Source: Chitinophagaceae bacterium UBA3430
GTDB lineage: Bacteria > Bacteroidota > Bacteroidia > Chitinophagales > Chitinophagaceae
Assembly: GCA_002378975.1 (NCBI GenBank)
Contig: DFST01000031.1
Coordinates: 1 to 6,130 of the forward strand
DNA length: 6,130 nt
Direction of reading: 5' to 3'
Part shown: positions 5,241 to 6,130 of the stretch, in pieces
Layout: each line of letters starts with the position of its first letter
Numbering within the stretch: position 1 is the stretch's first letter
Translations under genes and position numbers: made by a program
Notes under the pieces: model-generated
Databases searched by the model: none
What the model was told of the DNA's origin: nothing
Seen by the model: only the letters and a program-made list of their open reading frames with translations

Positions 5241-5541
5241 TCGGTCCTCCGAAATTCAACGGCAATTGAATCTCTTCAATATCCTGGATCGGGCCGTGAC
5301 TGGATTCGTATTTCTGAATGTTCTCGGTGAGTGCACGCATCAGGCGTTTGGCATGCTGCGGAGTCAGAATGATTCGGGATTTCACCTTGCTTTTCGGTGT
5401 ACCTGGCATGACGTTGACAAAATCAACGACAAACTCTGCGTGCGAATGGGTGATGATCGCCAAGTTGGCATATTGGCCCTCAGCAACCTCTTCGGATATC
5501 TCGATGTTCAATTGATTGGGGGCGGCGGGATTCTCTTGCAT
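5227..5541 (-). CDS. DUF3467 domain protein
   Basis: A 104-residue acidic cytoplasmic-looking protein with no signal peptide or membrane segment. It fits the DUF3467 pattern over most of its length. The shared parts are LNIEISEEVAEGQYANLAIITHS (11-33), HAEFVVDFVNVMPGTPKSKV (34-53), SRIILTPQHAKRLMRALTEN (55-74) and IQKYESSHGPI (75-85). The function of the family is unknown. The short polar N-terminus and TAQA tail are typical of its variable ends. The ATG at 5541 starts 6 bp after the stop of the upstream gene (5548-6130), so the two are almost surely co-transcribed. The stop codon lies in a strong hairpin next to the inserted-looking module. Confidence 0.9.
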   Translation of the reverse strand: MQENPAAPNQLNIEISEEVAEGQYANLAIITHSHAEFVVDFVNVMPGTPKSKVKSRIILTPQHAKRLMRALTENIQKYESSHGPIQDIEEIQLPLNFGGPTAQA

Positions 5542-5547
5542 AGTGGT

Positions 5548-6130
5548 TTATTGATGGATGAACAGGACGGCCTTGCGGATGGTGGCATCGGGATTAGCTG
5601 AAAACGCATCGGAACTAAATACTGAAGCTACATCGCCAAAGACACTCAATTCTTTTTGGATGCTACCCGCATTATTCTTCAGTTTTTTGATCGTCTTCGT
5701 ATTGGCGTTGTAAATGAAATAATCGTACAGCAGATCGAACTGCCGCAGTTCTGATTGAACGTAGTTACTCGACACGTAGCCCATATCCGCTTTGTAACGT
5801 TTGTAGATTCCGGCTTTCGGTCCGGCCGCCACCTCCTGGAAATAAGCCTTCTCGCTGGACCCCAGATGTTTTCCGTATATAAAATGCAGGTCTTGATCCA
5901 GGCCCACTGCTTTGTTCGCTAAGAATACAAAAGAGTCCACTTCGCCGGGTGATTTCACAAGGGGCTTATTGATGTTCTCTCCGGAAAAGAATTCCAGTTC
6001 CTGGTTGTAGGTATTGTAAGCCAGCTGAATGTTAACAGCCGTAGCCTCGGAAGCGTATAGGTTTCCTTTGTTTCGATCCCCGAATAAATAGGAGGTCCCG
6101 ATTACTTTGTACGGGCCGATCAACTTATAA
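5548..6130 (-). CDS. Conserved hypothetical protein, 5' end outside the window
   Basis: The frame is open to the right edge, with 193 visible residues ending in RKAVLFIHQ. A TTG at 6123 could be read as a start, but the codons before it (TAT AAG) are also open and the protein begins mid-domain (YKLIGPYKVIGTSYLFGD), so the true start is probably beyond the window. I cannot name a family with certainty. The layout resembles secreted or envelope proteins of Bacteroidota that begin with a short GTSYLF/GSPYL-like beta segment, then a strand-rich region with AYNTYNQELEFFSG and an FLANK/FIYGKHL stretch. They end with a lysine-rich helical region, here TKTIKKLKNNAGSIQKEL. A signal peptide would lie outside the window, so export is inference. 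It is the upstream partner of the DUF3467 gene, 6 bp away. Confidence 0.75.
   Translation of the reverse strand, partial: YKLIGPYKVIGTSYLFGDRNKGNLYASEATAVNIQLAYNTYNQELEFFSGENINKPLVKSPGEVDSFVFLANKAVGLDQDLHFIYGKHLGSSEKAYFQEVAAGPKAGIYKRYKADMGYVSSNYVQSELRQFDLLYDYFIYNANTKTIKKLKNNAGSIQKELSVFGDVASVFSSDAFSANPDATIRKAVLFIHQ

Noticed and set aside
6121..6123. TTG as the start of the right-edge protein
   Set aside because: The frame stays open upstream to the window edge and the protein begins inside a conserved-looking segment, so the start is probably outside.

Overview
The window looks like a chromosomal segment from a Bacteroidota bacterium, possibly a Chitinophagaceae-like lineage. The support is: prs, an L25/Ctc gene and pth in order; a DUF3467 gene; a branched-chain/pyruvate-type E1 with the GDA...DN variant of the TPP motif that I associate with Bacteroidota; no clear Shine-Dalgarno sequences; and promoter-like motifs of the TTG-N19-21-TAnnTTTG type. 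The genus cannot be fixed from sequence alone.

Layout. From the right edge leftwards on the minus strand come the 3' part of an unrecognised conserved protein (5548-6130, 5' end outside the window) and, 6 bp behind it, a DUF3467 protein (5227-5541). Facing them on the plus strand are radC (4079-4714) and a small four-helix-bundle gene (4776-5174). Divergent from radC, a minus-strand series runs to the left edge: prs (2988-3935), rplY/ctc (2382-2969), a strong intrinsic terminator (2332-2360), pth (1728-2306), a FAHD1-like fumarylacetoacetate hydrolase family gene (1074-1685) and the N-terminal two-thirds or so of a TPP-dependent 2-oxoacid dehydrogenase E1 (1-1022, C-terminal end outside the window).

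Function. The prs-rplY-pth block joins PRPP synthesis with ribosome structure and peptidyl-tRNA recycling, the same order as prs-ctc-spoVC in Bacillus subtilis. The FAH protein and E1 both act on small 2-oxo acids or related compounds, but a shared pathway is only an inference.

The most unusual part is 4714-5216. The four-helix-bundle gene, of the family first known from intervening sequences in 23S rRNA, is bracketed by two arrays of four heptamers. The left array reads GTTCAGY and the right array is its inverted complement. The left array begins at the last base of the radC stop codon and the right array ends next to a perfect 10-bp hairpin that contains the DUF3467 stop codon. The gene is clearly lower in GC than radC. 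Together these suggest a roughly 500-bp inserted module between two convergent housekeeping genes, whose transcript could fold end to end like a 23S rRNA intervening sequence. No intergenic stretch longer than 300 bases exists in the window.
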